A DNA stretch of 64,000 nt from Cellulophaga sp. BC115SP (GTDB taxonomy: Bacteria > Bacteroidota > Bacteroidia > Cytophagales > Spirosomataceae): NCBI RefSeq assembly GCF_009905545.1, contig NZ_JAAALB010000010.1, positions 1 through 64,000 on the forward strand, in the 5' to 3' direction. The notes beneath the pieces were generated by a model. That model did not search any database. It was not told where the DNA came from and saw only the letters and a program-made list of their open reading frames with translations. Made by a program: the position numbers and the translations under genes. Position 1 is the first letter of the stretch. Every line of letters starts with the position of its first letter. This document shows, piece by piece, positions 1 to 9,162 of this stretch.

Positions 1-540
1 ATACAGCTATTGAGAATAGAATATTCAGCTTTTTAAGATGGATAAAAATGCAAATGTCTCATTATCAAAAAAATATGTCTACTTAAAAAAGCTGGGTATA
101 GTAGCATATAGCTTAATGCCTATTGCGGGTAAAATTTATTTAATTTTGCCGACTAACATTAAAATTACCTTTACCTAATGTTATAAGGTAAATAATAACC
201 AAACCATACACATACTAAATTTTGATTGCTAAGCATTTACTACACAAGGTTTTTTTTGTAAATTTCGATAAATACATATTCCAATGAACGGAGTAAGAGT
301 AGAGCTTCACATAGCCTTAAATTGCTTTTCTTTGGGAATCAATTATTTGTACGATAAATTAGGAGAGTATAGTCATTTGTATAAAATTGTAGTCAACATT
401 CCAAAAACTACCATCGCCCTTTCGTAGCCAATTTTGAATTCTTACTTTAGATTGCATACTATTCTTGTGTGAACTATTGCCATTTCGTTTTAATTGATTC
501 TATTGGGTGTCCACTCTTAGCAAATTTTGTTTAACATAAC
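1..540. other. Gene-free left edge with one repeat remnant
   Basis: No convincing coding sequence is seen in these 540 bases. Positions about 100-157 hold a half copy of the dispersed intergenic repeat also seen at 34041-34183: both share the blocks GGGTAAAATTTATTT and AATTTTGCC followed by ACTAAC. The rest is AT-rich and presumably holds the promoter of the M28 peptidase gene, but I cannot pick out a clear -33/-7 pair. Confidence 0.5.
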
Positions 541-2037
541 ATGATGAAAAAAAGTTTTTTGAGTCTGCTTGCCGTAGTATTACTCATTGGTACCGCTGCC
601 TATAACCCTATCAAAGACGAAACCGACGAATTAGAAGAAATCTTTCGCCAAATCAATACCGAAGTTTTGTCAAATGGGAAAGCTTACGAAACGCTAGGAC
701 AAGCTTGCAAAACCATTGGTCATCGCCTTACTGGCAGTAGCAATGGTAAAAAAGCGGAAGAATATGCACACGCATTACTAAAATCCTACGGTTTTAGCGA
801 TGTCAAATACCAACCATTTCAGGTAGAAGCATGGTCACGCGATACCGTTACGTTAGCGATTGCGCCACGTAAAAGCGATAATTTCCGTGATGTCGAAGTC
901 GTTTCGTTAGCCATGACTCCTGTGGAGGCAAAAGTTACGTCTGAAATAGTTGACGTTGGTAATGGTTTAGAAGGTGATTTTCAAGCAGTGAAAGATAAGC
1001 TATCTGGCAAAATTGCCCTTGTCAACATTGGTCTGTTAGCACCTATCAAAGGACCACGTAATTTGCACCGTTCCGAGAAAACTGCCCTAGCTATGCAATA
1101 TGGCGCTGTTGGGGTCATTTTTGTGAATACAGTAAAAGGGAATGTCCTATTGACAGGTACTGCCTCTGTAACAGGAAGTCTGATTGAAATCCCAGCCGTT
1201 TGTGTATCGCTCGAAAGTGGTATGGAACTTCGTGCGTGGTTGAGTCAAGAACCAAATTTGGTAGCGATGATTGACATGAAAAACTTTAGTCGCATGATTA
1301 AAGCTCGCAATGTGATTGCAACGCTCAAAGGTAGTAGCAAACGTCATCAAGATGAGAAAATTGTCATTGGCGGTCACCTCGACTCATGGGATTTGGCACA
1401 TGGTGCATTAGATAATGGCATCGGGTCTTTCTCAATTTTGGATATTGCTCGTACCTTCCAAGCACTGAAACTTAAACCTAAAAGAACGATCGAGTTTGTG
1501 ATGTTTATGGGTGAAGAAGAAGGTCTACTAGGCTCAAAAGCCATGATCGAAAAGCTCAACAAAAGCAATGCGATCAACAAAGTGGCTTTTATGTTCAACC
1601 TTGATATGGCAAACAACGCCAATGGATTCAATACATCGGGGCGTGACGAAATGGTACCTCTATTTACAAGATTTGGGCAGGTCATTCAGAAAGTTGAACC
1701 TTCTTACAAAAATACAGTCATCAATCAAGCAGGCTTGCACTCCGACCATCAAACATTTATGCTTGAAGGTATTCCTACGGCGTCGCCAATCGGTAGTATT
1801 GCACCAGAAGCTATTGGTTGCTATCATGCCAATTGTGACAAATTTGATTTGATTAAAAAGGATGAAATCAATAATACCGTTCGTTACACAGCTATGATGT
1901 TATATGCGATGGCAAATGCAGAAGAAATTCCTGCCAAAAAGATGGATTATTACTCAACACGTGATTTTTTCATTAAGCAAAATCTTCGCAAAGAACTAGA
2001 GCTTGGTCGTGAATGGAAATGGGGCGCTAGCGAATAA
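541..2037 (+). CDS. M28 family zinc aminopeptidase/carboxypeptidase with PA domain, exported
   Basis: This is a secreted metallopeptidase of the M28 (carboxypeptidase Q-like) family, which trims residues from peptides using two zinc ions. An N-terminal hydrophobic signal segment covers about residues 1-21. A protease-associated domain lies before about residue 255, and the peptidase domain follows. Metal-binding and catalytic motifs are visible: GGHLDSWD (about 277-284), ALDNG (about 290), GEEEG (about 324-328) and HSDH (about 401-404). At 498 residues it has normal family length. The start is the first of two ATG codons in tandem. A long hairpin terminator follows, so the gene appears monocistronic. 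The family is certain; the substrate is not known. Confidence 0.9.
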   Translation: MMKKSFLSLLAVVLLIGTAAYNPIKDETDELEEIFRQINTEVLSNGKAYETLGQACKTIGHRLTGSSNGKKAEEYAHALLKSYGFSDVKYQPFQVEAWSRDTVTLAIAPRKSDNFRDVEVVSLAMTPVEAKVTSEIVDVGNGLEGDFQAVKDKLSGKIALVNIGLLAPIKGPRNLHRSEKTALAMQYGAVGVIFVNTVKGNVLLTGTASVTGSLIEIPAVCVSLESGMELRAWLSQEPNLVAMIDMKNFSRMIKARNVIATLKGSSKRHQDEKIVIGGHLDSWDLAHGALDNGIGSFSILDIARTFQALKLKPKRTIEFVMFMGEEEGLLGSKAMIEKLNKSNAINKVAFMFNLDMANNANGFNTSGRDEMVPLFTRFGQVIQKVEPSYKNTVINQAGLHSDHQTFMLEGIPTASPIGSIAPEAIGCYHANCDKFDLIKKDEINNTVRYTAMMLYAMANAEEIPAKKMDYYSTRDFFIKQNLRKELELGREWKWGASE

Positions 2038-2046
2038 CAATATTTC

Positions 2047-2100
2047 ATAAAAGTTGGGGCTCGGTTAGCAAAACCTCCTTCACCGAACTCCAACTTTTAT
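2047..2100 (+). terminator. Hairpin terminator after the M28 peptidase gene
   Basis: The left arm ATAAAAGTTGG pairs with the right arm CCAACTTTTAT. The stem continues inward through GCTCGGT against ACCGA with a small bulge. It ends in a short T run on the plus strand and has A residues on the other side, as expected for an intrinsic terminator. Confidence 0.75.
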
Positions 2101-2422
2101 GGTTTCAAATCATACGAATAAAAAGGATTTTTAAGTTTATAAATTGACCACTCACTAAAATATGCTGATTATCAAAAGCATAATGTATCAATCTGGCAAC
2201 TTTTATGTAATTTTATAGTATATGTCATATTGATAGGTACTTACAATACCTGAGTAATTTAAAATTATTTGTAATTTTGGGAGCTTAAATTTGCGGTTGG
2301 CACACCAAAGTAAACTGACCGAGGTAGCGACCATCTATTACTTGATTATCCTGTCTTTGCGACTAGCATAATCCCTAACTTATCCTTACTGAATATTATT
2401 AATCCTTAACCCGTTTAAGCGT
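2101..2422. other. ftsZ: Upstream region of ftsZ
   Basis: These 322 bases carry no coding sequence. A box matching the Bacteroidota -7 consensus (TAATTTTG, 2272-2279) is present, but no TTG lies at the expected -33 distance, so promoter assignment is weak. The implied 5' leader of about 140 bases is long. Confidence 0.4.
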
Positions 2423-3835
2423 ATGGCATTTTTTGATCATAATATCGAACTAAAGGATGATAAGCCTTCTAATATTATCAAAGTCATAGGCGTTGGTGGT
2501 GGCGGTAGCAATGCTGTTCGTCACATGTATGAAATGAAAATTCAGGATGTTGATTTCGTGGTTTGTAATACCGATTTACAAGCCTTGAATGATAATTCTG
2601 TGCCTACAAAACTTCAGTTAGGAGCCATTCTTACCGAAGGTCTTGGAGCGGGTACCGAACCAGAACAAGGTAGATTAGCCGCCGAAGAAAGTGCAGCTCA
2701 GATTACAGCGTTGTTGGAAGGTGGCACCAAGATGGTATTTATCACCGCAGGTATGGGTGGTGGTACAGGTACTGGGGCAGCACCTGTTATTGCTAAGGTT
2801 GCCAAAAGTCTTGATATTCTTACGGTTGCTATTGTTACTGCTCCTTACTCGTGGGAAGGAACAGAAAAAATCGATGCTGCTATGCGTGGTATCGAGGAAC
2901 TACAACGTACTTGTGATACAGTTTTGGTAGTACTTAACGATAAATTACTTGAGATTTATGAAGATCTAAATATACTCGAAGCATTTGAACACGCTGATGA
3001 TGTATTGGCCAATGCCGCCAAATCAGTAGCTGAAGTAATTACCAAGTCTGGTAAAATCAACGCCGACTTTAAGGATGTTAAAAAAGTACTTAGCAACGCT
3101 GGTCAAGCGGTAATGAGTACAGCTTCAGCTAAAGGACAAAATCGTGCATCAGAAGTAATCAAAAGTGCCCTCGATTCGCCGTTGCTTAATAACAAAGACA
3201 TCAAAGGTGCAAAACGTATCCTTGTAACTGTAGCTACTAGTAAAGCAAAAGTTATGGGCGTGAAAGAACAACAAATTATCACAGACTATATCATGCGAGA
3301 AATCGGCGAAGCTCCTGCTGGTTTCAAACTTGGTTTTATCCTAGATGATGATTTGGACGAAGAAATGCGTGTAACGGTTATCGCCGCAGGATTTGACTTG
3401 GGCGACGATGCTCCACTACCTGTCAATGGTAAAAATGGTGAAGAAAAAGAGCATATTGTGGCTCCTAAACCTAAGCCTACTACCATTAAAGACCTTGTTG
3501 ATAGACCATTATCACCAAAACCTGTAGGTAATTTCAATAACCCACAAAGAGTGCCTGTTCCTCAAACCCAGCCTCAACCTCAACCACCTGTAGTGGTTTA
3601 TGAAGAAGAGGATGTTTATGAAGAAGAGGAAGAAAGAACGGAACATAAACCAACGTTTTATTACAAGCATGAAGATGACACGCTTCGTATTAGACGTATG
3701 ATAGATAGTTTTTGTCAAAAAATACCTAATGAAACAGACCTTGAGACTCCTGCTTATTTAAGACACAAAGTGCCTTTGATAGATATAAGTCAAGTTCCTG
3801 AAGTTGAGTTATTTGACCAGCCATTGTACGAATAA
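2423..3835 (+). CDS. ftsZ: Cell division GTPase FtsZ
   Basis: This is the tubulin-like GTPase that polymerises into the division ring. The nucleotide-binding glycine motif GGGTGTG is at residues 112-118, the N-terminal GVGGGGSNAV at 23-32, and the T7 synergy loop NADFKD is intact. A proline-rich then acidic linker (about 345-430) leads to a C-terminal peptide containing TPAYLRHK, the likely tether for FtsA-type partners, followed by about 20 extra residues. Against the usual family pattern the segment after strand S6 reads WEGTEK rather than FEGRRR/FEGKKR, so the nucleotide-contacting Arg is replaced by Lys. The gene stands alone, without ftsA, ftsQ or mur genes, and ends at a strong terminator. 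It is either the relocated sole ftsZ or a second paralogue. Confidence 0.93.
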   Translation: MAFFDHNIELKDDKPSNIIKVIGVGGGGSNAVRHMYEMKIQDVDFVVCNTDLQALNDNSVPTKLQLGAILTEGLGAGTEPEQGRLAAEESAAQITALLEGGTKMVFITAGMGGGTGTGAAPVIAKVAKSLDILTVAIVTAPYSWEGTEKIDAAMRGIEELQRTCDTVLVVLNDKLLEIYEDLNILEAFEHADDVLANAAKSVAEVITKSGKINADFKDVKKVLSNAGQAVMSTASAKGQNRASEVIKSALDSPLLNNKDIKGAKRILVTVATSKAKVMGVKEQQIITDYIMREIGEAPAGFKLGFILDDDLDEEMRVTVIAAGFDLGDDAPLPVNGKNGEEKEHIVAPKPKPTTIKDLVDRPLSPKPVGNFNNPQRVPVPQTQPQPQPPVVVYEEEDVYEEEEERTEHKPTFYYKHEDDTLRIRRMIDSFCQKIPNETDLETPAYLRHKVPLIDISQVPEVELFDQPLYE

Positions 3836-3868
3836 AAAAAAGGGTATCGGAATCGATACCCTTTTTTG
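3834..3868 (+). terminator. Intrinsic terminator after ftsZ
   Basis: A near-perfect stem AAAAAAGGGTATCG / CGATACCCTTTTTT with a 4-base loop follows within a few bases of the ftsZ stop codon. Confidence 0.92.
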
Positions 3869-3898
3869 ATATAATCACCTGAATAATTGTAATTTAAC

Positions 3899-4002
3899 TT
3901 GCAATAGGCTGTACGCTATATACCGTAAGCTAAAAGTTTAAAAGCGTTTCTATTTTGCCTAACGCCTACTGCTTATAGCCTAAAGCGTATTTGCATTAAT
4001 AC
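3899..4002. repeat. Dispersed fold-back intergenic repeat, copy 2
   Basis: This is an imperfect inverted repeat. The left half reads like GCAATAGGCTGTACGC and ATACCGTAAGCTAAAAG. The right half is TTGCCTAACGCCTACTGC followed by TTATAGCCTAAAGC, and the copy ends near TTTGCATTAAT. The same words recur at 20858-20985, 23791-23940, 26486-26596, 34041-34183 and 58179-58235. Confidence 0.75.
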
Positions 4003-4010
4003 TCAACACC

Positions 4011-4724
4011 TTATTTGATTTTAAACACAGCTTTCATATCAAATCTTACCTTGATTTTTTGTACATCTACTGTACTCTCTTGCATTGGAGCTGTATCTGC
4101 TGCCATTGTCATTTCTCGTTTCATCGCAGCATATACGGGTTGCGGATAATAGCCATTATCGATTTCGTAAATCTCCAAAGCTTCACCCAACTGCTCGCCA
4201 ATACCCGCTAATAAATAGCTAGCTTTTTCTTTAGCATTTTGAAGAGCCTTGATTTTTACTTGTTTTTTTAGCTCCTCAATTTTCGAATATTCAAAGCGCT
4301 CGATATTCGTGGAGAAAATCCCTTTTTCATCAACACGATTCAGAATAGCATCAATTTTTGAAAGATTTGCTAACGCCAAAGTGTAAGTTTTACTTTCTAG
4401 AAAATTAGTAGGCTTTTTCTTACCCCACCATTCACGATAACCGTTGATACCTCCAACTGTTAAGGCTTCTTTAGATAAACCTGCATCAGCCACAGCTTTT
4501 TGTAATTGCTGTTCTAATACCAAAATATCTACTCGGTTCTTGTTGTCTTTATCTTTGAAATATTCTCTCAAAGTAACCGAAACAAAGATTTTATCTGGCA
4601 ATACCTCTTCTTCGGCTGTACCAGTCACTTCAATTTTTTTCACAGGGGCTTTATCATTATTTTGTGCTTGCGTAGAAAATAAAACTCCACCAAACATTGC
4701 CAAGGCCATCATTAACTTTTTCAT
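4011..4724 (-). CDS. Exported SIMPL-domain (DUF541) protein
   Basis: This is a 237-residue protein with an N-terminal signal peptide (hydrophobic stretch ending at about TQAQ, residue 21). A single SIMPL/DUF541 domain fills the rest, including the typical start VTGTAEEEVLPDKIFVSVTL. Family members are periplasmic or envelope proteins of poorly defined role, linked in some species to envelope stress or signalling. The gene is convergent with ftsZ across a repeat and has no operon partner here. The family is clear; the function is not. Confidence 0.85.
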   Translation of the reverse strand: MKKLMMALAMFGGVLFSTQAQNNDKAPVKKIEVTGTAEEEVLPDKIFVSVTLREYFKDKDNKNRVDILVLEQQLQKAVADAGLSKEALTVGGINGYREWWGKKKPTNFLESKTYTLALANLSKIDAILNRVDEKGIFSTNIERFEYSKIEELKKQVKIKALQNAKEKASYLLAGIGEQLGEALEIYEIDNGYYPQPVYAAMKREMTMAADTAPMQESTVDVQKIKVRFDMKAVFKIK

Positions 4725-4845
4725 AATAGTACAAAGATTTGTTTTTGAAACATCAATTTATGTCTTTACAACGGGCTTTGGATAACTCAAGTATATATTA
4801 ACAAAAGTTTAACAAATAGCCGAAAAATCAATCGTGAGGCTATTT

Positions 4846-6195
4846 TTATATTTTCCCTAAGATTTCATCAGCGACTCTTTCACCCGAACGAATGGCGCCA
4901 TCGATATATCCATTCCAAATTTCGGCAGTTTCTGTACCTGCCCAATGGATGTTTTTTATAGGTTCACGAAGGTGTTTTCCCAAGCTTGTCCACGCTCCTG
5001 TAGGCATCAGTCCAGCGTAGCATCCACCCGAAAACTCTTCTTCTGCCCAAGATTTATCCACATAGAATAGGGGAGCTTGAGCTTCTTTGCCAAAAAATTG
5101 GGTAAACTGTTTTAGCACTACTTCCTTACGTTGCGCCTCTGACAAAAGAGAAAAAGCCTTTGCTTGATTTGCTAATACAAATCCCATCATAATTCCTTTT
5201 GAGCCATCTTTGGGAGAATTATCAAAAGTTACACTCACATATCCTTCATCGCTTGCAGCTAAACCGTTGAGTTCTTTTGCTCGCCAAAATGGTTTTTCAT
5301 ATACCGCATAACATTTCCAAACACTCCCCATCGGCATTCGCTGAACCAACTGCTGTCGGTTGGCTGGCAATGCTGGCGAAAACTGTATTTTGTGCGTGAG
5401 GGTAGGCGGAATTGCTACAACAACCTTGGAAGCGTGATAATGAAAATCCTTCCCAATGACTTCAACTCCTTGTTCATCTTGCACGATTGAGTCTACACGA
5501 TGATTTAAGAGAATCGTATTTTCGGGTAAGTCATCCGCTATTTTGAGGGCTAAAGTTTGTGCTCCACCCAAAATTCGTTCTTCTTGAGCTCCATTTTTTA
5601 CATTCATCAAGGTATCAAAATCTCGTCCCGATTTAGTATAAAATAAAGCATGAAGCATGGAAACTTCGTTTGGATGCGCTGCCCAAATAGCCTCAGAAGC
5701 TATTCCAAAAAGTTTTCGAGCAGTTTTAAAACGCATCTGTTGATTCATCCATGTCTGTAAAGTCATACTATCCCAATGCTGCGCATTCGGCGTATTCCAA
5801 GGACTTGAAAGATCCACAGTTTTAGATAACTTATTGATTTTCTTTATCGCAAAATCTAAACTCAGCAACGCAGGAATAGGCAAGGGGGGTATTAATCCTT
5901 TATAGTTTTTACGTTTCCCATTCATCATTAAGGTACTTTTTCCTTCATCATAAGTTGGGAATGTGGCTAGTTGATATTCTTTCAACATGGCATAAACTCT
6001 ATCTTGCGAGGGACCAACCCAAGTTCCACCCATGTCCAGATAGAAGTCGTCAAAATGCTCGGTATGTACGCGTCCGCCTACACGAGAGCGGGCTTCGAGA
6101 ATCCGCACCGTTTTTCCAGCTTGTAGCAAAGCTTTGGCGGCAGTAAGTCCCGCAAAACCAGCTCCAACAATTATGACATCTGTGGAGTTATTCAT
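4846..6195 (-). CDS. Flavin-containing monoamine oxidase family protein
   Basis: This 449-residue enzyme should oxidatively deaminate an amine with FAD. The N-terminal dinucleotide-binding motif VGAGFAG is at about residues 10-16, followed by the LEARSRVGGRV signature. The C-terminal FAD motif HWAGTETAEIWNGYIDGA precedes the end. The segment EEEFSGGCYAG matches the place where animal MAO-A/B attach FAD covalently through the Cys of SGGCY, so a covalent flavin is plausible. There is no signal peptide, so it is probably cytoplasmic. Substrates cannot be read from the sequence. It stands alone, divergent from the Rrf2 gene. Confidence 0.87.
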   Translation of the reverse strand: MNNSTDVIIVGAGFAGLTAAKALLQAGKTVRILEARSRVGGRVHTEHFDDFYLDMGGTWVGPSQDRVYAMLKEYQLATFPTYDEGKSTLMMNGKRKNYKGLIPPLPIPALLSLDFAIKKINKLSKTVDLSSPWNTPNAQHWDSMTLQTWMNQQMRFKTARKLFGIASEAIWAAHPNEVSMLHALFYTKSGRDFDTLMNVKNGAQEERILGGAQTLALKIADDLPENTILLNHRVDSIVQDEQGVEVIGKDFHYHASKVVVAIPPTLTHKIQFSPALPANRQQLVQRMPMGSVWKCYAVYEKPFWRAKELNGLAASDEGYVSVTFDNSPKDGSKGIMMGFVLANQAKAFSLLSEAQRKEVVLKQFTQFFGKEAQAPLFYVDKSWAEEEFSGGCYAGLMPTGAWTSLGKHLREPIKNIHWAGTETAEIWNGYIDGAIRSGERVADEILGKI

Positions 6196-6568
6196 GAAAA
6201 GAAAGTTTTTATCTCAATTGAAATGATATATGGCGACAACAGGTTATGAGGATATATTCATTGTTGTCCTACTCTTTGCTAGTCGATGACAGGTGATACA
6301 GTTTTATGATAAAAATCATTTTCCATTCACCTTATAACTATAATTATTTTACGAAAAAATTAGCATTTTCACTGAAATATAGTCATTTTTTGGGCATATT
6401 CAAATTTTAGAAAAATTATCAAATCCCATAAATTTTATGTAGCTTTGTCTATAAAGCAAATAGAACTACTCTGGATACTGGATTTGTTATGGAGGAGAAA
6501 GGCTTCCATTGATTCGAGCCCAAAAATCCCTTAGTAAAAGATTCAAGCATCAAGAAACTAAACAGAAT
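6196..6568. other. Divergent intergenic region with Rrf2 promoter box
   Basis: This gap separates the divergent amine oxidase and Rrf2 genes once the Rrf2 start is placed at 6569. It contains the perfect -7 box TAGCTTTG at 6440-6447 on the plus strand. No good TTG is found 19-21 bases upstream, so the promoter may need an activator. Nothing else is recognised. Confidence 0.45.
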
Positions 6569-6979
6569 ATGATTTCCAAGAAAGCCAAATACGCTTTAAA
6601 AGCTTTAAAAGTACTAGCTCGTGAATATGAGAAAGGTCCTTTGTTGATTGCCAATATTGCTGAATCAGAGCACATTCCAAAGAAATTCTTAGAGGCTATT
6701 CTATTGGAACTCAGAAACCATGGCATTTTGCAAAGTCAAAAAGGAAAAGGAGGCGGATACTATCTTAGAATGTCTCCCGATCAAGTAACTTTTGCTAAAA
6801 TTATCCGCATTATAGATGGTCCAATTTCTCCAACACTTTGTGTCTCCTTGCATTTCTATGGCAAGTGTGACGACTGTGTGAGTGAAGAAGCATGTTCACT
6901 TCGTAGTGTGATGGAAAAATGGCGTGATGCAAACCTTACGGTATTGGAAGACACTACCTTGGCTGATTTGATTAAATAA
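6569..6979 (+). CDS. Rrf2 family transcriptional regulator
   Basis: This is a winged-helix regulator of the Rrf2 family (IscR, NsrR and CymR relatives). The preferred start is the ATG at 6569 (protein MISKKAKYALKALK), because family members begin here. The open frame extends 20 codons further upstream to 6509 without conserved sequence. The helix-turn-helix covers roughly residues 10-60, with KGKGGGYYL as the wing. Four cysteines in CVSLHFYGKCDDCVSEEAC could bind an Fe-S cluster or sense redox state. The targets are unknown; the divergent amine oxidase is a possible one. A strong terminator follows. Confidence 0.88.
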   Translation: MISKKAKYALKALKVLAREYEKGPLLIANIAESEHIPKKFLEAILLELRNHGILQSQKGKGGGYYLRMSPDQVTFAKIIRIIDGPISPTLCVSLHFYGKCDDCVSEEACSLRSVMEKWRDANLTVLEDTTLADLIK

Positions 6980-7035
6980 ATCAACCAGCATCAGTCATTT
7001 CTTATTGAGTGATTTTAGGATTACTCTCCAATTAT

Positions 7036-7083
7036 TACCCAAAAAAGCGGTCGAAAAATAATTTTCGACCGCTTTTTTGGTAA
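7036..7083 (+). terminator. Terminator after Rrf2 gene
   Basis: This is a long perfect hairpin: CCAAAAAAGCGGTCGAAAA pairs with TTTTCGACCGCTTTTTTGG around a 4-base loop. It is bidirectional in form. The core GCGGTCGAAA/TTTCGACCGC is also used by the hairpin at 38667-38707. Confidence 0.9.
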
Positions 7084-7096
7084 TATAACTTGGATT

Positions 7097-7127
7097 TAGA
7101 CGCAATGATTGCGTCTCTACTGACGCA
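7097..7127. repeat. GACGCAATG..TTGCGTCTCTAC palindromic repeat
   Basis: The inverted repeat AGACGCAATGATTGCGTCTCTAC lies just past the Rrf2 terminator. Related copies are at 38612-38632 and 38732-38760, again beside a GGTCGAAA-type terminator. Confidence 0.7.
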
Positions 7128-7176
7128 AAATAATCAGTCATTCAATAAATTAGAGACGATTCAGCATTACAGAAAT

Positions 7177-7662
7177 TTAGAGCGTTTTTTCCAAGGCTTT
7201 CATGATTTTTCCTAAACCTTCTGCATCTACTTCCGAAAAGTCATTGAGCAAATCAGAATCTACGTCCAATACCATTGCCACATTTCCTTCTTTATCAAAA
7301 ACTGGTAGTACAATCTCCGATTTTGACGCCGAAGAGCAAGCAATATGCCCTGGAAAAGCTTCAACATCAGGTACGATTACCGTTTCTTTTGTGGTGTAAC
7401 AATGTCCACAAACGCCTTTATTAAAGTTGATACGTGTACATGCCAAAGGTCCTTGGAATGGCCCTAAAACGAGTTGATTTCCTTTGGTTAAATAAAAACC
7501 TACCCAGAAAAAACCGAATGCTTCTTTTAGGACTGCTGCAATATTTGCCAAATTGGCAATTAAATCACTTTCGGTACTGATTAGCGCTTCAATCTGTGGG
7601 ATAACAGCCTCGTATATTTCTTTTCTATCTTTTGTTTCTGGAATAAATAAATTCTCAGCCAT
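7177..7662 (-). CDS. msrC: Free methionine-(R)-sulfoxide reductase (GAF-domain type)
   Basis: This GAF-domain enzyme (161 residues) reduces free Met-(R)-sulfoxide in the cytoplasm. All three family cysteines are present in ACTRINFNKGVCG and GHIACSSASKSE, and the segment LVLGPFQGPLACTRI is diagnostic. The start at 7662 (MAENLFIPE) is preferred. A frame extending to 7749 adds 29 unconserved residues. It is the last of five co-directional genes that begin at 11623. Confidence 0.92.
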   Translation of the reverse strand: MAENLFIPETKDRKEIYEAVIPQIEALISTESDLIANLANIAAVLKEAFGFFWVGFYLTKGNQLVLGPFQGPLACTRINFNKGVCGHCYTTKETVIVPDVEAFPGHIACSSASKSEIVLPVFDKEGNVAMVLDVDSDLLNDFSEVDAEGLGKIMKALEKTL

Positions 7663-7789
7663 TTTGATTTTAATTGTTTGTTGATGTGCCTGATTGGCTT
7701 TTGGCTTTGAGATATCAGCTTTCAGTAAAATGTATGTTTGTAAGCCCAATACACTATTGCCTCTTTGCCTAAACCCTTAGCCCTATAAA

Positions 7790-8281
7790 CTAAACTAATT
7801 GCTTAAAATATCTCGCCATCCATGAATCACCTGCAGGAAGCGTCCATTTCTGTTGGAACTCAGCCACTGTAGCGACAAGCGTATTGACGATAGGAGTTTC
7901 AGACGTAATCTCGCCAGAAGTTACCAATCCTCTGATTTTCAACATCTCAACAGTTTCGATGGTATCGCCTTTAAAATAGGCAATTGAGCGATCAAAGAAA
8001 TTGACATTGAGGTGTTGTGTTAACTCCTTAAACCAACGCCCAGAGGCATCAATAGAGCATCCCGAAGCAGCGTTTTGCTGTTCGTCGGCGGCTACAATAA
8101 TAAATCGATTTTGAATAATCTGAAAAGCTCCCAACAGGGGTGCACCGTGTGCTGCCCATTGTTCAATTTGTTGTTGAAGATATTGACCAACAAAAGCTGT
8201 TTCGTCAGATGAAAGAAGGCGTTCTGTTTGATAAACCCAAACACGTGCCGAAGGAGATATATTTTCGAATGCTACGTACAT
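7790..8281 (-). CDS. Conserved Bacteroidota protein of unknown function
   Basis: This 163-residue soluble protein has no signal peptide. It opens with MYVAFENISPSARVWVYQ and contains QWAAHGAPL, SGCSIDASGRW and NFFDRS, motifs I associate with a family restricted to Bacteroidota. That family is often mislabelled 'ABC transporter ATPase', but no Walker A or signature motif is present, so the label should not be used. It lies 74 bases downstream of the Fe-S protein gene and may be co-transcribed with it. The function is unknown. Confidence 0.8.
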   Translation of the reverse strand: MYVAFENISPSARVWVYQTERLLSSDETAFVGQYLQQQIEQWAAHGAPLLGAFQIIQNRFIIVAADEQQNAASGCSIDASGRWFKELTQHLNVNFFDRSIAYFKGDTIETVEMLKIRGLVTSGEITSETPIVNTLVATVAEFQQKWTLPAGDSWMARYFKQLV

Positions 8282-8355
8282 AATTGTAATGGCTTTTAGT
8301 AAGCTTTGACAAAGATAAAAATAGGGAATCTCTTTGCCAAAGCCTACACCAACAA

Positions 8356-9150
8356 CTACATACTTGCGTCAATGAGTTCCGCTAGGTCATAAACTTTTAC
8401 GGAGTCTTCTTTTTCTTTATTTTTCACCCCATCCGACATCATGACCATACAAAATGGACAAGCTACAGCAATGGTTTGTGCACCAGTTTCTAGGGCGTCT
8501 TCGATGCGTTCTACGTTAATATCCTTATTACCTTTTTCAGGCTCTTTAAACATTTGTGCACCACCCGCACCACAACATAAACCTTTGGTGCGACAACGCT
8601 TCATTTCTACCAATTCGGCATCGAGGGCTTCTAATACTGCTCTTGGCGCCTCATAAACCTCATTGGCACGACCCAAATAGCAAGAATCATGATAGGTAAT
8701 CTTTTTACCCTTGAAACTACCGCCTTCAGCCATTTTGACTTTACCATCGTTAATCAACTGTTGCAAATACTCCGAATGGTGCAATACCTCATAATTTCCT
8801 CCCAGAGCTGGATATTCATTTTTGAGGGTATTAAAGCAATGCGGGCAAGCTGTTACAATTTTCTTGATGCCATAACCATCCAGCACTTGGATGTTCATCG
8901 TCGCTTGCATTTGGAACAAAAACTCATTACCTGCACGACGTGCTGGGTCGCCAGTACAGGATTCTTCGGTACCTAAAACCGCAAATTTGATTCCTACACG
9001 ATTGAGAATTTTGGCAAAAGCAATCGTAACTTTTTTATATCGGTCATCAAATGACCCTGCACAACCTACCCAAAACAAAATTTCAGGGGTTTCACCTTGC
9101 ATGGCCATATCAGCCATAGTTGGTACTTTGAATTCTAGCGCTTGTGACAT
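8356..9150 (-). CDS. CCG-domain Fe-S protein (HdrB/GlpC-like), probable subunit of a quinone-linked oxidoreductase
   Basis: This 264-residue protein has two CCG-type cysteine-rich domains as in heterodisulfide reductase subunit B, GlpC and LutA. The visible cluster motifs are VGCAGSFDDR, ESCTGDPARRAGNE, TACPHCFNTLKNEY, HDSCYLGR, RTKGLCCGAGGAQMF and ACPFCMVMM. It is cytoplasmic. Its partner is the membrane cytochrome/ferredoxin protein encoded at 10295-11623. Together they have the domain content of Etf:menaquinone oxidoreductase, which takes electrons from electron-transferring flavoprotein into the quinone pool. The gene starts 12 bases after the hydrolase gene that separates the two parts. 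The family is certain; the Etf role is inferred. Confidence 0.85.
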   Translation of the reverse strand: MSQALEFKVPTMADMAMQGETPEILFWVGCAGSFDDRYKKVTIAFAKILNRVGIKFAVLGTEESCTGDPARRAGNEFLFQMQATMNIQVLDGYGIKKIVTACPHCFNTLKNEYPALGGNYEVLHHSEYLQQLINDGKVKMAEGGSFKGKKITYHDSCYLGRANEVYEAPRAVLEALDAELVEMKRCRTKGLCCGAGGAQMFKEPEKGNKDINVERIEDALETGAQTIAVACPFCMVMMSDGVKNKEKEDSVKVYDLAELIDASM

Positions 9151-9162
9151 CTGTTGAATATT

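Noticed and set aside
7790-8281. ABC transporter ATPase
   Set aside because: This label is common in databases for the family, but no Walker A, Walker B or signature motif is present and the protein is only 163 residues.
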